Of a stretch of DNA of 64,000 nucleotides, positions 1 to 9,480 are shown in pieces. The position numbers were made by a program, and so were the translations under genes. How positions within the stretch are numbered: position 1 is the first letter of the stretch; each line of letters begins with the position of its first letter. Under the pieces are notes generated by a model. That model searched no databases, was not told where the DNA came from, and was given only the letters and a program-made list of their open reading frames with translations. The stretch is from Oscillospiraceae bacterium (GTDB lineage Bacteria > Bacillota > Clostridia > Oscillospirales > Ruminococcaceae). Location: contig JAAWDH010000016.1 of NCBI GenBank assembly GCA_022793675.1, positions 62,001-126,000 on the forward strand, in the 5' to 3' direction.

Positions 1-246
1 CACCAAGCTGAAGGCCCCGACGACGGCTACGCCTGTGCCCAAATTGCCATTAACCATCATAATAACAATTTGCACAATGGCCGGCAGCAGCGCCAAAGAA
101 AGGGCGAAACTTTTGGTATAACTGCTTCGGAACATATAGATGGACGCCGCCGCCAGCCCCAAAATCAGCGAAGCTGCGGTGCAGATAAGGACGCTTGCCG
201 GGGTAAAAGCGCCGGATTGAGAAAGGGTAAGGATGCTTTTAAACAT
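1..246 (-). CDS. DUF4956 family membrane protein (3' end outside window)
   Basis: The first 82 residues of a membrane protein, starting at the ATG 246-244 and running off the left edge. The N-terminus has two hydrophobic segments (roughly residues 18-38 and 47-65), and the last visible residues, around NGNLGTGVAVVGAFSLV, match the characteristic DUF4956 start as I know it. DUF4956 proteins usually sit beside VTC-domain polyphosphate polymerases, as here; their biochemical role is not established. The start lies 82 nt inside the 3' end of the VTC gene, so the two overlap and are probably translated together. The family assignment is from recognition of the visible part only. Confidence 0.75.
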   Translation of the reverse strand, partial: MFKSILTLSQSGAFTPASVLICTAASLILGLAAASIYMFRSSYTKSFALSLALLPAIVQIVIMMVNGNLGTGVAVVGAFSLV

Positions 247-980
247 AAAGGGGCCCTCCTGTCTTCTGTGAGAAATGGGTTGAGATAGCAGGCATAGATG
301 TTCCCGACTTTAGAAAAAGAGGCCGGATAGATCTGTAGGCTGTCAAAAATATCCGCCAGCCAGACCGGTATGGCCCCAGGGATTTTAACCTCCATCAGAA
401 AGCCGTCCCAATCAGGCAGCAGCGACGTACCATCGGTACCAAAGCCGGGGTCAGGGCGCTCGGTGCGCCAGCGGATGTTCCGGTCAAAGGTCATCCGCGG
501 CGCTTCCTCCGGCCCGGCCAGCGCAATCCGGTCATAGGCGACAAGCACACCTTTACTGGGCTGCCACCGGCGGACAAACCAGTCAATCTCACGGAAAATC
601 TGGGCATCAGAGACATTTTCGGGCGGAATACCCTCCTGTAGGTAGGCCCGCGCTTCCCTAAGCGTCAGCGAAATCCGCCGTTTGTTGACCACCCCTTTGA
701 ATTTCTTTTTCAGCTCCAAGAAAACCATGCTTTCCGGGCCGGGAAGCGGGCCGCCGGGAACCGTATAGCTCCGCAGCCGCAGCTTCTCCTTATAAACCGG
801 CTTGTCGGCGGAAAGCCTTGTCACTGTATAATCCTCAGTATCATAATAAACTGAACAAATCGTATGCAGGCCGTAGCTGTCGGGGGAAAAACGGCCGTCA
901 ACCGCTGTCCGGAGCTTTTCGTACTGCGCGGGGGAAAGCATATACTTTTTCTCATAGCGGTCAAAAACCTGCCCTGCCAT
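165..980 (-). CDS. VTC-domain polyphosphate polymerase-like protein
   Basis: A 271-residue protein of the VTC/CYTH-like superfamily, whose members build polyphosphate from nucleotide inside a basic tunnel. Visible family features are RYEKKY near the N-terminus (residues 5-13), the basic strands KLRLRSY and LELKKKFKGVVNKRR, a late MEVKI strand and the closing SFSKVG motif. I chose the ATG at 980 because AGGGGG lies 8 nt upstream; a TTG at 986 is too close to it. The domain seems complete by about residue 245. The last 25 or so residues overlap the start of the DUF4956 gene and look unstructured. The two genes form an operon. Polyphosphate synthesis is inferred from the family, not shown. Confidence 0.8.
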   Translation of the reverse strand: MAGQVFDRYEKKYMLSPAQYEKLRTAVDGRFSPDSYGLHTICSVYYDTEDYTVTRLSADKPVYKEKLRLRSYTVPGGPLPGPESMVFLELKKKFKGVVNKRRISLTLREARAYLQEGIPPENVSDAQIFREIDWFVRRWQPSKGVLVAYDRIALAGPEEAPRMTFDRNIRWRTERPDPGFGTDGTSLLPDWDGFLMEVKIPGAIPVWLADIFDSLQIYPASFSKVGNIYACYLNPFLTEDRRAPLCLKASLPFLNPALLPRQASLSAPQLR

Positions 981-1130
981 CCTCAAACCCCCTATTGCTT
1001 TATCTGTGTTACCAGTTTATCGGTCATAGGTGAACAGGCTGTGAAAGCAAGGTGGCGCAAAAAGGAATTCTGCCCGAAAATTAAAGGGGGCAGAAAATCG
1101 AAAAATTCATGGATATAGTCGAAAAGTCCA

Positions 1131-1159
1131 TATACACCCTTTGCGGTCAATGCTATAAT
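1131..1159 (+). promoter_or_regulatory. putative sigma-A promoter for the MFS gene
   Basis: TATACA (1131-1136) and TATAAT (1154-1159) are separated by 17 nt and lie 60 nt before the MFS start codon. The -10 is perfect and the -35 is weak (4 of 6). Confidence 0.5.
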
Positions 1160-1218
1160 TAGGTAAAAAGAAAAAAGGGAAACCACCCCCCTTTTATGAC
1201 AAAAAGAGAGGTTTTATC

Positions 1219-2478
1219 ATGCCGACAACACCCAATTACCGCGCCACTGTACGGGCTTGCTACCTTGGCAACCTGCTCCAATCCTGCGGGGCCATTTTCG
1301 CCATCCTGTTTGTCCCGCTGCGCACCCTTTACGGCCTGACCTACACCCAATATGGCCTTTTGGTTTCGGTCAATTTTATTGTACAGGTCTGCTCTGACAT
1401 ACTGTTCAGCAAGCCGGTCGAGCGGCTGGGCTTCAGGCCTTTTGCGGTGCTAAGCCCCATTCTGACCAGCACGGGCCTTGTCCTTTTTGCATTAGCGCCG
1501 GTGCTGTTCCCGGGTAACGTATTTTTCGGCTTTTGCGTCGGGATGTTCGTCTTTGCCGCTGCTGCCGGGCTGCAGGAACTGCTTTTAAGCCCCATCCTTG
1601 ACGGCGTGCCGATGCCGGAAGAGAAAAAGAAAAAGGCAATGAGCCTGCTGCACTCCTTTTTTGCCTGGGGACAGATTGGGGCCGTGCTGATCACTACGCT
1701 GTTAGTCTGGGTCCTGAAGGCCGAACAATGGCAGCTAATCACCGTACTGTGGGCGTTGCCGCCGCTGGTCAACGTTTTCCTTTTTGCCAAAGCGCCCCTG
1801 GACGCCAAAGTGTCCGCTGGGAATGCGATGTCCCTCAAACAGCTTTTTACAAGCAAAATCTTCCTTGTGGTGCTGCTAGCGATTATTTTTGGCGGCGCAG
1901 CCGAAGTGACGATGTCTCAATGGGCGTCGGCCTTTATTGAAAAGGGCCTAAACCTGCCCAAACTTCTAGGGGATATGCTAGGGGTCTGCGGCTTCTCGCT
2001 GATGCTGGGGCTGGGCCGGACGCTATACGGGCTGAAAGGGGACAGCATCTCCATCCACAAGGTAATGATTTTTGGCTCGCTTGGCGCATTCTGCCTCTAT
2101 CTGCTGGCGGCGCTGTCGGGCAGCCCCTTTGTCGGGATGGCGGCCTGCGGCCTTACTGGTTTCTGCGTCAGTATGCTTTGGCCAGGCAGCATTGTCGTTG
2201 CATCGAGGGAGCTGCCGCTGGCGGGCGCAAGCATGTTTGCGCTGATGTCGGCCGGAGGCGACCTTGGGTCATCGGCAGCCTCCTTCCTCACCGGCCAGGT
2301 CGCCGACCGAGTGGAGGCAATGGGGCTGACGAGCTTTATGGGCAGCGCCGTTACACCAGAACAGGCCGCTTTACGGGCAGGGCTTTTCTTTGCGGCGCTC
2401 TTCCCGATTTGCTGCTTTGGCATCAACATCCTATTGCAGTGGATGACTGAGAAAAAACAAAAGGGAGAAAAATCATGA
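1219..2478 (+). CDS. MFS transporter, sugar-permease-like
   Basis: A 419-residue polytopic membrane protein with about 12 hydrophobic segments and a central charged loop around residues 135-142 (PEEKKKK), the usual layout of the major facilitator superfamily. It resembles the fucose/sugar-permease-like MFS subgroup but the substrate cannot be read from sequence. GAGAGG precedes the ATG by 8 nt. Its stop codon overlaps the start of the amidase gene in an ATGA, so the two are translationally coupled; an imported amide or peptide-like compound hydrolysed by the amidase is a reasonable but unproven idea. Confidence 0.85.
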   Translation: MPTTPNYRATVRACYLGNLLQSCGAIFAILFVPLRTLYGLTYTQYGLLVSVNFIVQVCSDILFSKPVERLGFRPFAVLSPILTSTGLVLFALAPVLFPGNVFFGFCVGMFVFAAAAGLQELLLSPILDGVPMPEEKKKKAMSLLHSFFAWGQIGAVLITTLLVWVLKAEQWQLITVLWALPPLVNVFLFAKAPLDAKVSAGNAMSLKQLFTSKIFLVVLLAIIFGGAAEVTMSQWASAFIEKGLNLPKLLGDMLGVCGFSLMLGLGRTLYGLKGDSISIHKVMIFGSLGAFCLYLLAALSGSPFVGMAACGLTGFCVSMLWPGSIVVASRELPLAGASMFALMSAGGDLGSSAASFLTGQVADRVEAMGLTSFMGSAVTPEQAALRAGLFFAALFPICCFGINILLQWMTEKKQKGEKS

Positions 2479-3878
2479 AATTTTTCAGGATGGATATCAG
2501 CGTATTACGGGGCGGTATTTCTGCCGGCATGATTACCGCAAAACAGCTGACCGCCGAGGCCTTTGACCGGATCGCCCAGTTGGACAGCGGTGAAAAGGGC
2601 TTCCATGCCGTACGCGCCTTAAATCCCGACGCCCCTTTCCTAGCCAGCCGGCTGGACGAACGGCAAGGAGCCGGAGAAACAACCGGCCCCCTCCACGGCA
2701 TCCCAATCCTTTTAAAGGACAACCTCTCCACCGCCGACGGCCTGCCGACTGCGGCAGGGGCGGCAGCCCTAGCCGACAACTTCTGCACCGCCGATGCCGA
2801 GGCCGTCCGGCGGCTCCGGGAAGCCGGGGCAGTCATCCTAGGCAAAACCAATATGACCGAATTTGCCAACTATGTTTCGTGGACAATGCCCAACGGCTAC
2901 AGCTCCTTAGGCGGCCAGGTAGGCAGCGTCTTCTCTGGCATCGACCCCTCCGGCTCCAGCACCGGCTCGGCCGTAGCTGTGGCGATGGGCTACTGCCCGG
3001 CGGCCATCGGCACCGAAACCTGCGGCTCAATTATTGCGCCCGCCATACAGGCTGGGATTGTCGGCCTAAAGCCCACCTTAGGGCTGTGCAGCCGGCGGGG
3101 CATCCTCCCCATCTCCCACACCCTGGATACTCCTGGCCCGCTGACCCGCAGCGTACGGGACGCCGCCCTGCTTTTAGAAGTATTGGCAGGACATGACCCC
3201 GGCGACCCCGCAACCCGGTTGGCGCAGCCGCCGTCCTTCACCGCTGCCCTGACCGAAGACCTTTCCGGCCTGCGGGTCGGCATCAGCCGCCTGTTCCCAG
3301 AGGAGGCCATCCCTGGACAGACCGAAGCTGCTTCCGAGGCGGCGAAGCTCTTAGAAAAGCAAGGCGCATCCTGCGTCCGGCTTAAAGAGGAAACTTTCTC
3401 CTGCAACGCCTTGTTCACCATTATGCGCCACGAGTTCCACGGGGACTTAGAACGTTACCTGCGCGATTTCGGCGGCAGCCGCCTCAAAACCCTCGACGGA
3501 ATTGTCCGCTGGAACGAAGCGCACGCCGAAACCGCCCTCCGCTACGGGCAGGATATCCTGCTGGAGGCCCTAGCCGCACCGGAAGGCTATGCCGCGCCCG
3601 AGTACCTTGCGGCGCTGGCGGACAGGGAAGCGGTCATTGCCCGGCTTACCGAAACCTTTGAAGCAAATGGCGTCGACATCATCCTTATCCTTTCCGGCGC
3701 GCTGGGCCACCCAGCGCTGGCGGGCTTCCCCGACCTCACCCTGCCGCTGGGCAGAAATAAGGACGGCGAACCATTATCGGCGCTGCTGATGGCGCGGCCC
3801 TTCCGGGAAGACCAGCTGCTGCGGACAGGCTACGCGCTGGAACAGGCGCTGCTGCACCAGCGGCAGGCAAGAGCATAA
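2475..3878 (+). CDS. amidase signature family hydrolase
   Basis: A 467-residue member of the amidase signature family (relatives include GatA and the plant/fungal-type amidases), which hydrolyse amide bonds with a Ser-cisSer-Lys triad. The catalytic Lys is K81 in LLKDN, the cis-Ser lies in the SGSSTGS stretch (about 161-162), and the nucleophile is S185 in GTETCGSI. Many relatives have Asp, Asn or Gly where this protein has C183. It overlaps the upstream transporter gene by 4 nt. It is not part of a gatCAB cluster, so a role in tRNA-Gln amidation is unlikely; its substrate is unknown. Confidence 0.88.
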   Translation: MKFFRMDISVLRGGISAGMITAKQLTAEAFDRIAQLDSGEKGFHAVRALNPDAPFLASRLDERQGAGETTGPLHGIPILLKDNLSTADGLPTAAGAAALADNFCTADAEAVRRLREAGAVILGKTNMTEFANYVSWTMPNGYSSLGGQVGSVFSGIDPSGSSTGSAVAVAMGYCPAAIGTETCGSIIAPAIQAGIVGLKPTLGLCSRRGILPISHTLDTPGPLTRSVRDAALLLEVLAGHDPGDPATRLAQPPSFTAALTEDLSGLRVGISRLFPEEAIPGQTEAASEAAKLLEKQGASCVRLKEETFSCNALFTIMRHEFHGDLERYLRDFGGSRLKTLDGIVRWNEAHAETALRYGQDILLEALAAPEGYAAPEYLAALADREAVIARLTETFEANGVDIILILSGALGHPALAGFPDLTLPLGRNKDGEPLSALLMARPFREDQLLRTGYALEQALLHQRQARA

Positions 3879-3923
3879 AAAAATAAACACCTCCGCAAAC
3901 ACGCTCTCAAGGGGAGGCACCAA

Positions 3924-4748
3924 ATGGAAAAGCTTTTACTTGTCGACGGCAGCAACTTGCTGTTCCAGATGTTTTTCGGAATGCCCGCGCGAATTGTCAA
4001 TGATCAGGGCAAAGCCATCCAAGGGGTGCTGGGATTTGTGGGGGCGCTGTTAAAAATGATCCGCCAAGTCTCCCCTACCCATCTGGCAGTGCTGTTTGAC
4101 AGCGAACAGCCAAACGGCCGCGCGCTCGCCGACCCCTCCTATAAAGCCAACCGAAAGAACGAAGACGCCCCTTTTTCCCAGCTGGACGATATTTACGAAG
4201 CCTTGGACTTTATGAATATCCGCCACACTGAAACCAACGGCTGTGAAGCAGACGACCTGATAGCCTGCTATGCGCTGTCCCTCTGCCAAAAAATGGAGGT
4301 CGTCATCGCATCTTGGGACAGCGATTTCTTCCAGCTGCTGTCCAGCCAAATATCTGTGCTGCGCTACCGTGGAAAAAATACCCTCCTCTGTACCCCAACC
4401 TATGTAGAGGACCGCTTTGGCGTTTCCCCTGCGCTCTATGCCGATTTCAAGGCCCTTACCGGCGACACCGCCGACAACATCAAAGGTGCTCCAGGGATCG
4501 GCCCTAAAACAGCGGCTATGCTGCTCAAAGAGTTCGGCTCCCTGAAAGCCATCCTAAAAAACGCTCCCAGCATCCGCAAGGCCGCTGTCAGAACATCCAT
4601 TCTTCAAAACAGCGAAAAGCTGCAAATAAACTACCAACTCATTAAACTCGGAAAAGCCGTCCCCCTCCCCTTTGCCTGCTGCGAGCTAGCCTATTGCTAC
4701 AACGGCATTACCACTAATGAAGCCCTCTGGGGCGCAGGCATACGTTAA
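3924..4748 (+). CDS. stand-alone 5'-3' exonuclease (Pol I 5'-nuclease family)
   Basis: A 274-residue PIN/FEN-type 5' nuclease equal to the N-terminal domain of DNA polymerase I without the polymerase. Metal-binding acidic positions are visible in LLLVDGSN (D8), GCEADDLIA, and SWDSDFF; the helix-hairpin-helix DNA-binding segment is GDTADNIKGAPGIGPKTA. Such proteins remove RNA primers or flaps. GGGGAGG precedes the ATG. It stands alone between the amidase gene and a palindromic repeat, so it may have its own transcript. Confidence 0.9.
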   Translation: MEKLLLVDGSNLLFQMFFGMPARIVNDQGKAIQGVLGFVGALLKMIRQVSPTHLAVLFDSEQPNGRALADPSYKANRKNEDAPFSQLDDIYEALDFMNIRHTETNGCEADDLIACYALSLCQKMEVVIASWDSDFFQLLSSQISVLRYRGKNTLLCTPTYVEDRFGVSPALYADFKALTGDTADNIKGAPGIGPKTAAMLLKEFGSLKAILKNAPSIRKAAVRTSILQNSEKLQINYQLIKLGKAVPLPFACCELAYCYNGITTNEALWGAGIR

Positions 4749-4771
4749 AAACAAGACACCCCTCCAAAAAA

Positions 4772-4925
4772 CAATCCTACTGTGCCGGCATTCAGGAGAA
4801 CTTCCCGCTCCTGCCTATCGACGCAGTAGGATATTTCTTATTGGAAAAGTAGGCGTCCTGGCGATTAAAAAGTTTTGCGGGCTTAGCTCTGCTAAGCTGG
4901 GCTTTCTTCAAAAGCCGTCGTACCC
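4772..4925. repeat. palindromic intergenic repeat, copy 1 (near-complete)
   Basis: Member of the dispersed repeat family described in the findings. It has a central inverted pair (CCTACTG.. / ..CGACGCAGTAGG) and a right arm with CCTGGCGATTAAAA, GCTTAGC/GCTAAGC and GCTTTCTTCAAAAGCCGTCG. It sits between two convergent genes. Confidence 0.85.
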
Positions 4926-5393
4926 CTATTTCGCGCCGCGGATAGCAGCGCGTTTGGAACGCACTTCAGCCAAGGACTGCCCCAGCTGCTCCTCGGTCTG
5001 CTGGAGGACGCTGTCCACATAGTCGCCAGTCGCTTTTTTCAGCTCGCGGATCTGCAGCTGGGCAGCGGCGATAATCTCGTTGGCTTTCATTTGGGCCTGC
5101 TTGACGATTTCATCGTGATCGATCATTTTCTGGGCGCGTTCTGCAGCGACGCGGGTGATCATATCGGCCTCTTTTCTGGCCTCGTCAAGGATGGTGCGGC
5201 GGTCGTTGACGATCTCCCGCGCTTTGGCGACCTCCTCGGGAATCATCAGGCGGATATCCTCAATCATTTCATGAAAACGCTCCGCTTCAATGGCGCTTTT
5301 ACCGCCTGAAAGCGGGATGCTCCAGGCGCTGTCCAGCTGCTCGGCCATCATGTCCAAAATGCTCTCTACATCATTGTGCTCTGTTCTTTCCAT
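4926..5393 (-). CDS. coiled-coil protein beside coaD (ATPase-like, DivIVA-like)
   Basis: A 155-residue acidic protein that is largely helical. The section from about residue 45 to 150 is charged and heptad-like (IEAERFHEMIEDIRL, EARKEADMITRVAAERAQ), typical of the short coiled-coil proteins often annotated as ATPase or DivIVA-like that lie beside coaD and rsmD in Clostridia. No nucleotide-binding motif is visible, so ATPase activity should not be assumed. It is the last gene of the rsmD-coaD minus-strand group and ends directly at a palindromic repeat. AAAGGCAATGGTACA precedes the ATG. Confidence 0.7.
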   Translation of the reverse strand: MERTEHNDVESILDMMAEQLDSAWSIPLSGGKSAIEAERFHEMIEDIRLMIPEEVAKAREIVNDRRTILDEARKEADMITRVAAERAQKMIDHDEIVKQAQMKANEIIAAAQLQIRELKKATGDYVDSVLQQTEEQLGQSLAEVRSKRAAIRGAK

Positions 5394-5450
5394 TGTACCA
5401 TTGCCTTTCTGGTCTTGCCCCAGGGAAGCGTCCCTGCGGAGCGGGTTGAC

Positions 5451-5939
5451 TTATCTGGAAGGGTTTGCAAACCGCGCCTCGATTTCCGGCTGGATGCAGG
5501 CCGGCACTAAGCCGGTGATATTGCCGCCGAAACCGGCGATCTGCTTGACTAGGCTGGAGCTGAGGTACATATTCTCCGCCGCCGTGGTCAAGAACATCGT
5601 TTCCGCTTCGGGGTTCAGGCGCTTGTTGGCCAGCGCCATCTGGAACTCATATTCAAAATCTGACATCGCCCGCAGCCCGCGGACAATGACCGTCGCCTGC
5701 CGGGCGCGGACATATTCCACCAACAGGCCGTCGAAAGAATCCACTTCCACATTGGGGAGATGGGCCACCGCCTTTGCGGTCAGCGCCTCCCGCTCCGCCA
5801 GCGTAAAAGCGGTCTTCTTGGCGACATTGATCGAAATCAGCACAATCACCCGGTCAAACAGCGCCGACGCGCGGGTGATAATATCCAGATGCCCCATTGT
5901 AATGGGATCAAAGCTGCCGGGGCAGACTGCAATTTTCAT
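5451..5939 (-). CDS. coaD: phosphopantetheine adenylyltransferase
   Basis: A 162-residue nucleotidyltransferase that joins ATP and 4'-phosphopantetheine to form dephospho-CoA, the penultimate step of coenzyme A synthesis. The nucleotide-binding PGSFDPITMGH motif is at residues 8-18 and the late SSSLVKQIA motif is present. I place the start at ATG 5939 (MKIAVCPG), which has GGATG 9 nt upstream; an in-frame ATG at 5951 has the AAAGG directly against it. It is downstream of rsmD in the common rsmD-coaD pair. Confidence 0.96.
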   Translation of the reverse strand: MKIAVCPGSFDPITMGHLDIITRASALFDRVIVLISINVAKKTAFTLAEREALTAKAVAHLPNVEVDSFDGLLVEYVRARQATVIVRGLRAMSDFEYEFQMALANKRLNPEAETMFLTTAAENMYLSSSLVKQIAGFGGNITGLVPACIQPEIEARFANPSR

Positions 5940-5972
5940 GCCAGTGGCCATCCTTTCGTTATTTTCTGCCAG

Positions 5973-6521
5973 TCAGACAGAAGGTTCCGGGCGGACATAA
6001 CTCGTGACGATAACCCTGCCGTAACGGTAATCCTTTTTCTTGACAAGCCCGCCCGCCTCATCTGGGAGCGGTTCGGAAACGCTGTGCTCAAACAGCACAA
6101 TCCCATTTTCCGCCAGCGGGCGCTCAAGAAGCGGCAAAAGTTTCTCGCCATAGCCCATATCGTAAGGCGGGTCAAGGAAAATGATATCGTACTTCTCCGC
6201 CGCATGGGCCAGGAAGGACTCGGCGTCGCTGGCAATCACGCTCGCCTGCTTCACAAAACCGGCGGTCTGGACATTCTGGCGGATAATTTCCAGCGGCCCC
6301 TTTGCGTTATCCACAAACACCGCCTTGCGCGCCCCGCGGCTCAGCGCTTCGATGCCCATCTGCCCCGACCCGGCAAACACATCGGCTACGTTGGCGTAGG
6401 GCAGCCGGAAATGGATAACGCTGAACACCGCCTCCTTGACCATCTCGGCCGTGGGGCGGACTTCCTTCCCCTCCAGCGTTTTCAGCTTCCGGCCCCTGGC
6501 GGTACCAGTAATGACTCTCAT
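5973..6521 (-). CDS. rsmD: 16S rRNA (guanine966-N2)-methyltransferase
   Basis: A 182-residue SAM-dependent methyltransferase acting on 16S rRNA G966. It shows the family start MRVITGTARGRKL, the SAM-binding VADVFAGSGQMGIEALSRGA motif I (about 45-65) and the catalytic DPPY motif in IIFLDPPYDMG. The ATG at 6521 has AAAGGGA 10 nt upstream; an upstream TTG at 6527 is less likely. It precedes coaD with 33 nt between them. Confidence 0.95.
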   Translation of the reverse strand: MRVITGTARGRKLKTLEGKEVRPTAEMVKEAVFSVIHFRLPYANVADVFAGSGQMGIEALSRGARKAVFVDNAKGPLEIIRQNVQTAGFVKQASVIASDAESFLAHAAEKYDIIFLDPPYDMGYGEKLLPLLERPLAENGIVLFEHSVSEPLPDEAGGLVKKKDYRYGRVIVTSYVRPEPSV

Positions 6522-6573
6522 ATACAAAAATTCCCTTTCTTTTCTTGCAAACGCCCAACCCGCCGGCAGGCTT

Positions 6574-7710
6574 TTAACTTTGCCGGGCAGCCCGGCTATA
6601 AGAGGAAACGCTCATACACAGCCCAATCGACAGGCAGGTGGTAACCAGCGATGTGCCGCCTTGGCTGAAAAACGGCAGCGTAATGCCAATAACCGGCAGT
6701 ACGCAAAGCACCATCCCAATGTTGATCATAATCTGGAACAGCAGCATCGCAAACACGCCGGTACAGATATAGCAGCCCAGCGCGTCTTTGGAAGCGCGTG
6801 CAATCAGCAATATTCTAACACAAATTGCCGTCAATAGCAAGATTACCAAAGCGCAGCCCATAAACCCCAGCGTCTGCCCCACATGGGTCAGTACTAGGTC
6901 GTTTTCGATTGCAAACACATGGACCAGATCGTCGGAGAAAAGCCCCTTGCCAAACAGCCGCCCCGAGCCTAAAATGCGCCGGCCGGTAAGCTGCTGGTAA
7001 GCCTCTTTCAGCGTCGCATTCTCCAAATCCTGCAGCACCACAAAGCGGTTCTTCAGATAGTCCGGAATCAGCCCGCTGTACCATAAAACTGGTACGGCCG
7101 CCGCCACAACCCCCATACCCAGAAAAATGTATTTGTAGGAGATGCCCGACACGAAAACCATGCATAGGAAAATGAAGAAAAACACCAGCGCCGTCCCCAT
7201 ATCCCCCTGTTTAAAAATCAGCAGGCAGGGCGCCGCCCCATGCAGGCAGAGCAGCAGCACATTCAGCGGCTTATTGACATCCTCCCGCACCTTGGAAAGG
7301 TGCAGCGCAAACGTCAGGATAAAGGAAAATTTTAAAAATTCCGACGGCTGGATTGAGATAAGGCTCCCAAACCGCAGCCAGGCCGCGTCGTCCGAGCCGT
7401 CAGGCTGGTAAACGATGCTCGCCGGCCCCACGAAGGTCAGCACCACCAGCCCCAGCGTCGCCGGCAGATGCAGAAACCACACCTTCGCCATAAACTTATA
7501 GCTGATGGCCGACAATACCAGCAGCGCCAAAATCCCCGCCCCGCCGTATAAAGCCTGCATCTTGAAACGCCGCATCGTAATAAATTCCGCCCGCGCCTCA
7601 GAATAGAGAATCAGGCAGCCGAAGCCCATCGCCAGCAGGCAAAAAAGCAGCAAACCCTTATCTAGCCGCCTAAAATACCGCCGCATTGCGCCCCAGATCT
7701 CTTTCAGCAT
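6574..7710 (-). CDS. RodA/FtsW/SpoVE family peptidoglycan glycosyltransferase
   Basis: A 378-residue SEDS-family membrane protein with about ten hydrophobic segments. SEDS proteins polymerise lipid II into glycan strands together with a class B penicillin-binding protein. Visible signatures include FKQGDMGTALVF, the GLFGKGLF-like LFGKGLFSDDLVHVFAIENDL loop region and the closing LPFFSQGGTSLV motif. GGAGGG lies just before the ATG. The overall pattern fits RodA (elongation) better than FtsW, but no partner PBP is in the window, so I leave the symbol open. Confidence 0.9.
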   Translation of the reverse strand: MLKEIWGAMRRYFRRLDKGLLLFCLLAMGFGCLILYSEARAEFITMRRFKMQALYGGAGILALLVLSAISYKFMAKVWFLHLPATLGLVVLTFVGPASIVYQPDGSDDAAWLRFGSLISIQPSEFLKFSFILTFALHLSKVREDVNKPLNVLLLCLHGAAPCLLIFKQGDMGTALVFFFIFLCMVFVSGISYKYIFLGMGVVAAAVPVLWYSGLIPDYLKNRFVVLQDLENATLKEAYQQLTGRRILGSGRLFGKGLFSDDLVHVFAIENDLVLTHVGQTLGFMGCALVILLLTAICVRILLIARASKDALGCYICTGVFAMLLFQIMINIGMVLCVLPVIGITLPFFSQGGTSLVTTCLSIGLCMSVSSYSRAARQS

Positions 7711-7774
7711 AGCACCCTCCTTTGGGCTTTGGCGGCAGCCCCGCCAAAGGGCCGCCGCCCTGCCGGAGCGCGTC

Positions 7775-9451
7775 TCAGAAAAGCCCGCTGATATTCCCGT
7801 CGGCGTCCACGTCGATCAGCTCGGCGCTGGGGCGTTTGGGAAGGCCCGGCATCGTCATGATGCTGCCTGTCAGTGCCACCACAAAGCCTGCGCCGGCGCT
7901 CAAGCGCACCTCAGAAACATGGATTTCAAAGCCCGTGGGCCGCCCCAGCTTATTCGGGTCGTCCGAAAGGCTATACTGGGTCTTGGCCATACACACCGGC
8001 AGGCCGCCGTACCCCAACGCCGTAATGTCGCGGATAGCCTTAGAAGCCGCCGCCGAGAAAACAACGCCGTCCGCGCCGTAGATGGTCTTGCAGATCTTCT
8101 CAATCTTTTCTTCAAGCGGCGCGTCCAGCTCATATACCGGCTTAAACTGGTAACAGCCTTCGCAGCGGTCAATGACCTCAACGACCTTTTGGGCCAGCTC
8201 GACGCCGCCTTCGCCGCCCTTGCCGAACACCTCTGAAAGGGCGTAATCAACCCCCAGCTCCCGGCAACAGCTGTCAATTACCGCCAGTTCGGCGTCGGTG
8301 TCGGTGTAGAAACGGTTGATGGCCACCACCACCGGCACCCCAAATTTATGCATATTCTCCACATGGGCTTTGAGGTTGACAATGCCCTTTTTAAGCGCCT
8401 CAACATTTTCCGCTGACAGCTCCGCTTTGGGCACGCCGCCGTTATACTTGAGCGCCCGCACCGTCGCCACCATCACCACACAGCTGGGGGTAAGCCCGGC
8501 ATAGCGGCACTTGATGTCAAAGAATTTTTCAGCGCCCAGGTCAGAGCCGAAACCCGCCTCGGTGATACAGTAATCGCCCAGCTTCAGCGCCAGCTTGGTG
8601 GCCCGCACCGAGTTGCAGCCGTGGGCGATATTGGCAAACGGCCCGCCATGGATCAGCACCGGCGTATTTTCCAGCGTCTGCACCAGATTAGGCTTCAGTG
8701 CGTCCTTCAGCAGCGCCGTCATCGCGCCCTCCGCCTTCAGGTCGGCTGCATAAACCGGCTTGTTGTCGTAAGTATACCCGACAAGAATCCGGGCAATCCT
8801 TGCTTTCAGGTCGGCAAGGTCTTCCGCCAAGCAAAGGATCGCCATAATCTCACTGGCTACCGTAATGATGAACCCGTCCTCGCGGGGGATGCCGTTCGCC
8901 TTGCCGCCAAGCCCAACCGTAATATCCCGCAGCGCCCGGTCGTTCATATCCAGGCAGCGCTTAAAGAGGATGCGCCGCGGGTCAATCCCCAGCGCATTCC
9001 CCTGCTGCAGATGGTTGTCCGCCATTGCGCAAAGCAGGTTATTGGCTGCCGTAATCGCGTGCATATCCCCGGTAAAATGCAGGTTGATGTCTTCCATCGG
9101 CACCACCTGGGCATAGCCGCCGCCGGCAGCGCCGCCTTTGATGCCGAACACCGGCCCCAAAGAAGGCTCCCGCAGGGCCAGCACTGCATTTTTGCCAATT
9201 TTTTCCATTGCCTGCCCCAAGCCGACCGAAGTCGTCGTCTTCCCTTCACCGGCAGGCGTGGGGTTGATGGCCGTAACCAAGATAAGCTTGCCGTCGGGCC
9301 TGCCGGAAAGCTCCCGCACCAGCCCCTCTGAAAGCTTGGCCTTATATTTCCCGTAAAACTCCAGCCCATCAGGGTCGATCCCCAGCTTTTCGGCAACCTG
9401 GGCAATGGGCAGCATTTTAGCGCCCTGTGCAATTTCAATATCAGACAGCAT
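7775..9451 (-). CDS. fhs: formate--tetrahydrofolate ligase
   Basis: A 558-residue enzyme that makes 10-formyl-tetrahydrofolate from formate, ATP and THF, feeding one-carbon metabolism. The ATP-binding loop [16 protein letters not shown] is near residue 65, followed by the family blocks [19 protein letters not shown] and [16 protein letters not shown] chose the ATG at 9451 because AGTGAGG lies 9 nt upstream; a GTG at 9466 is upstream of that site. The gene stands alone with a structured leader (see 9481-9539). Its presence indicates a folate-dependent C1 route but does not by itself show acetogenesis. Confidence 0.97.
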   Translation of the reverse strand: MLSDIEIAQGAKMLPIAQVAEKLGIDPDGLEFYGKYKAKLSEGLVRELSGRPDGKLILVTAINPTPAGEGKTTTSVGLGQAMEKIGKNAVLALREPSLGPVFGIKGGAAGGGYAQVVPMEDINLHFTGDMHAITAANNLLCAMADNHLQQGNALGIDPRRILFKRCLDMNDRALRDITVGLGGKANGIPREDGFIITVASEIMAILCLAEDLADLKARIARILVGYTYDNKPVYAADLKAEGAMTALLKDALKPNLVQTLENTPVLIHGGPFANIAHGCNSVRATKLALKLGDYCITEAGFGSDLGAEKFFDIKCRYAGLTPSCVVMVATVRALKYNGGVPKAELSAENVEALKKGIVNLKAHVENMHKFGVPVVVAINRFYTDTDAELAVIDSCCRELGVDYALSEVFGKGGEGGVELAQKVVEVIDRCEGCYQFKPVYELDAPLEEKIEKICKTIYGADGVVFSAAASKAIRDITALGYGGLPVCMAKTQYSLSDDPNKLGRPTGFEIHVSEVRLSAGAGFVVALTGSIMTMPGLPKRPSAELIDVDADGNISGLF

Positions 9452-9480
9452 AGTCTTTGTCCTCACTTTCTAATAAGAAC

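Noticed and set aside
5290..6644. Plus-strand open frames across coaD and rsmD
   Set aside because: coaD and rsmD on the minus strand are certain; these are shadows.
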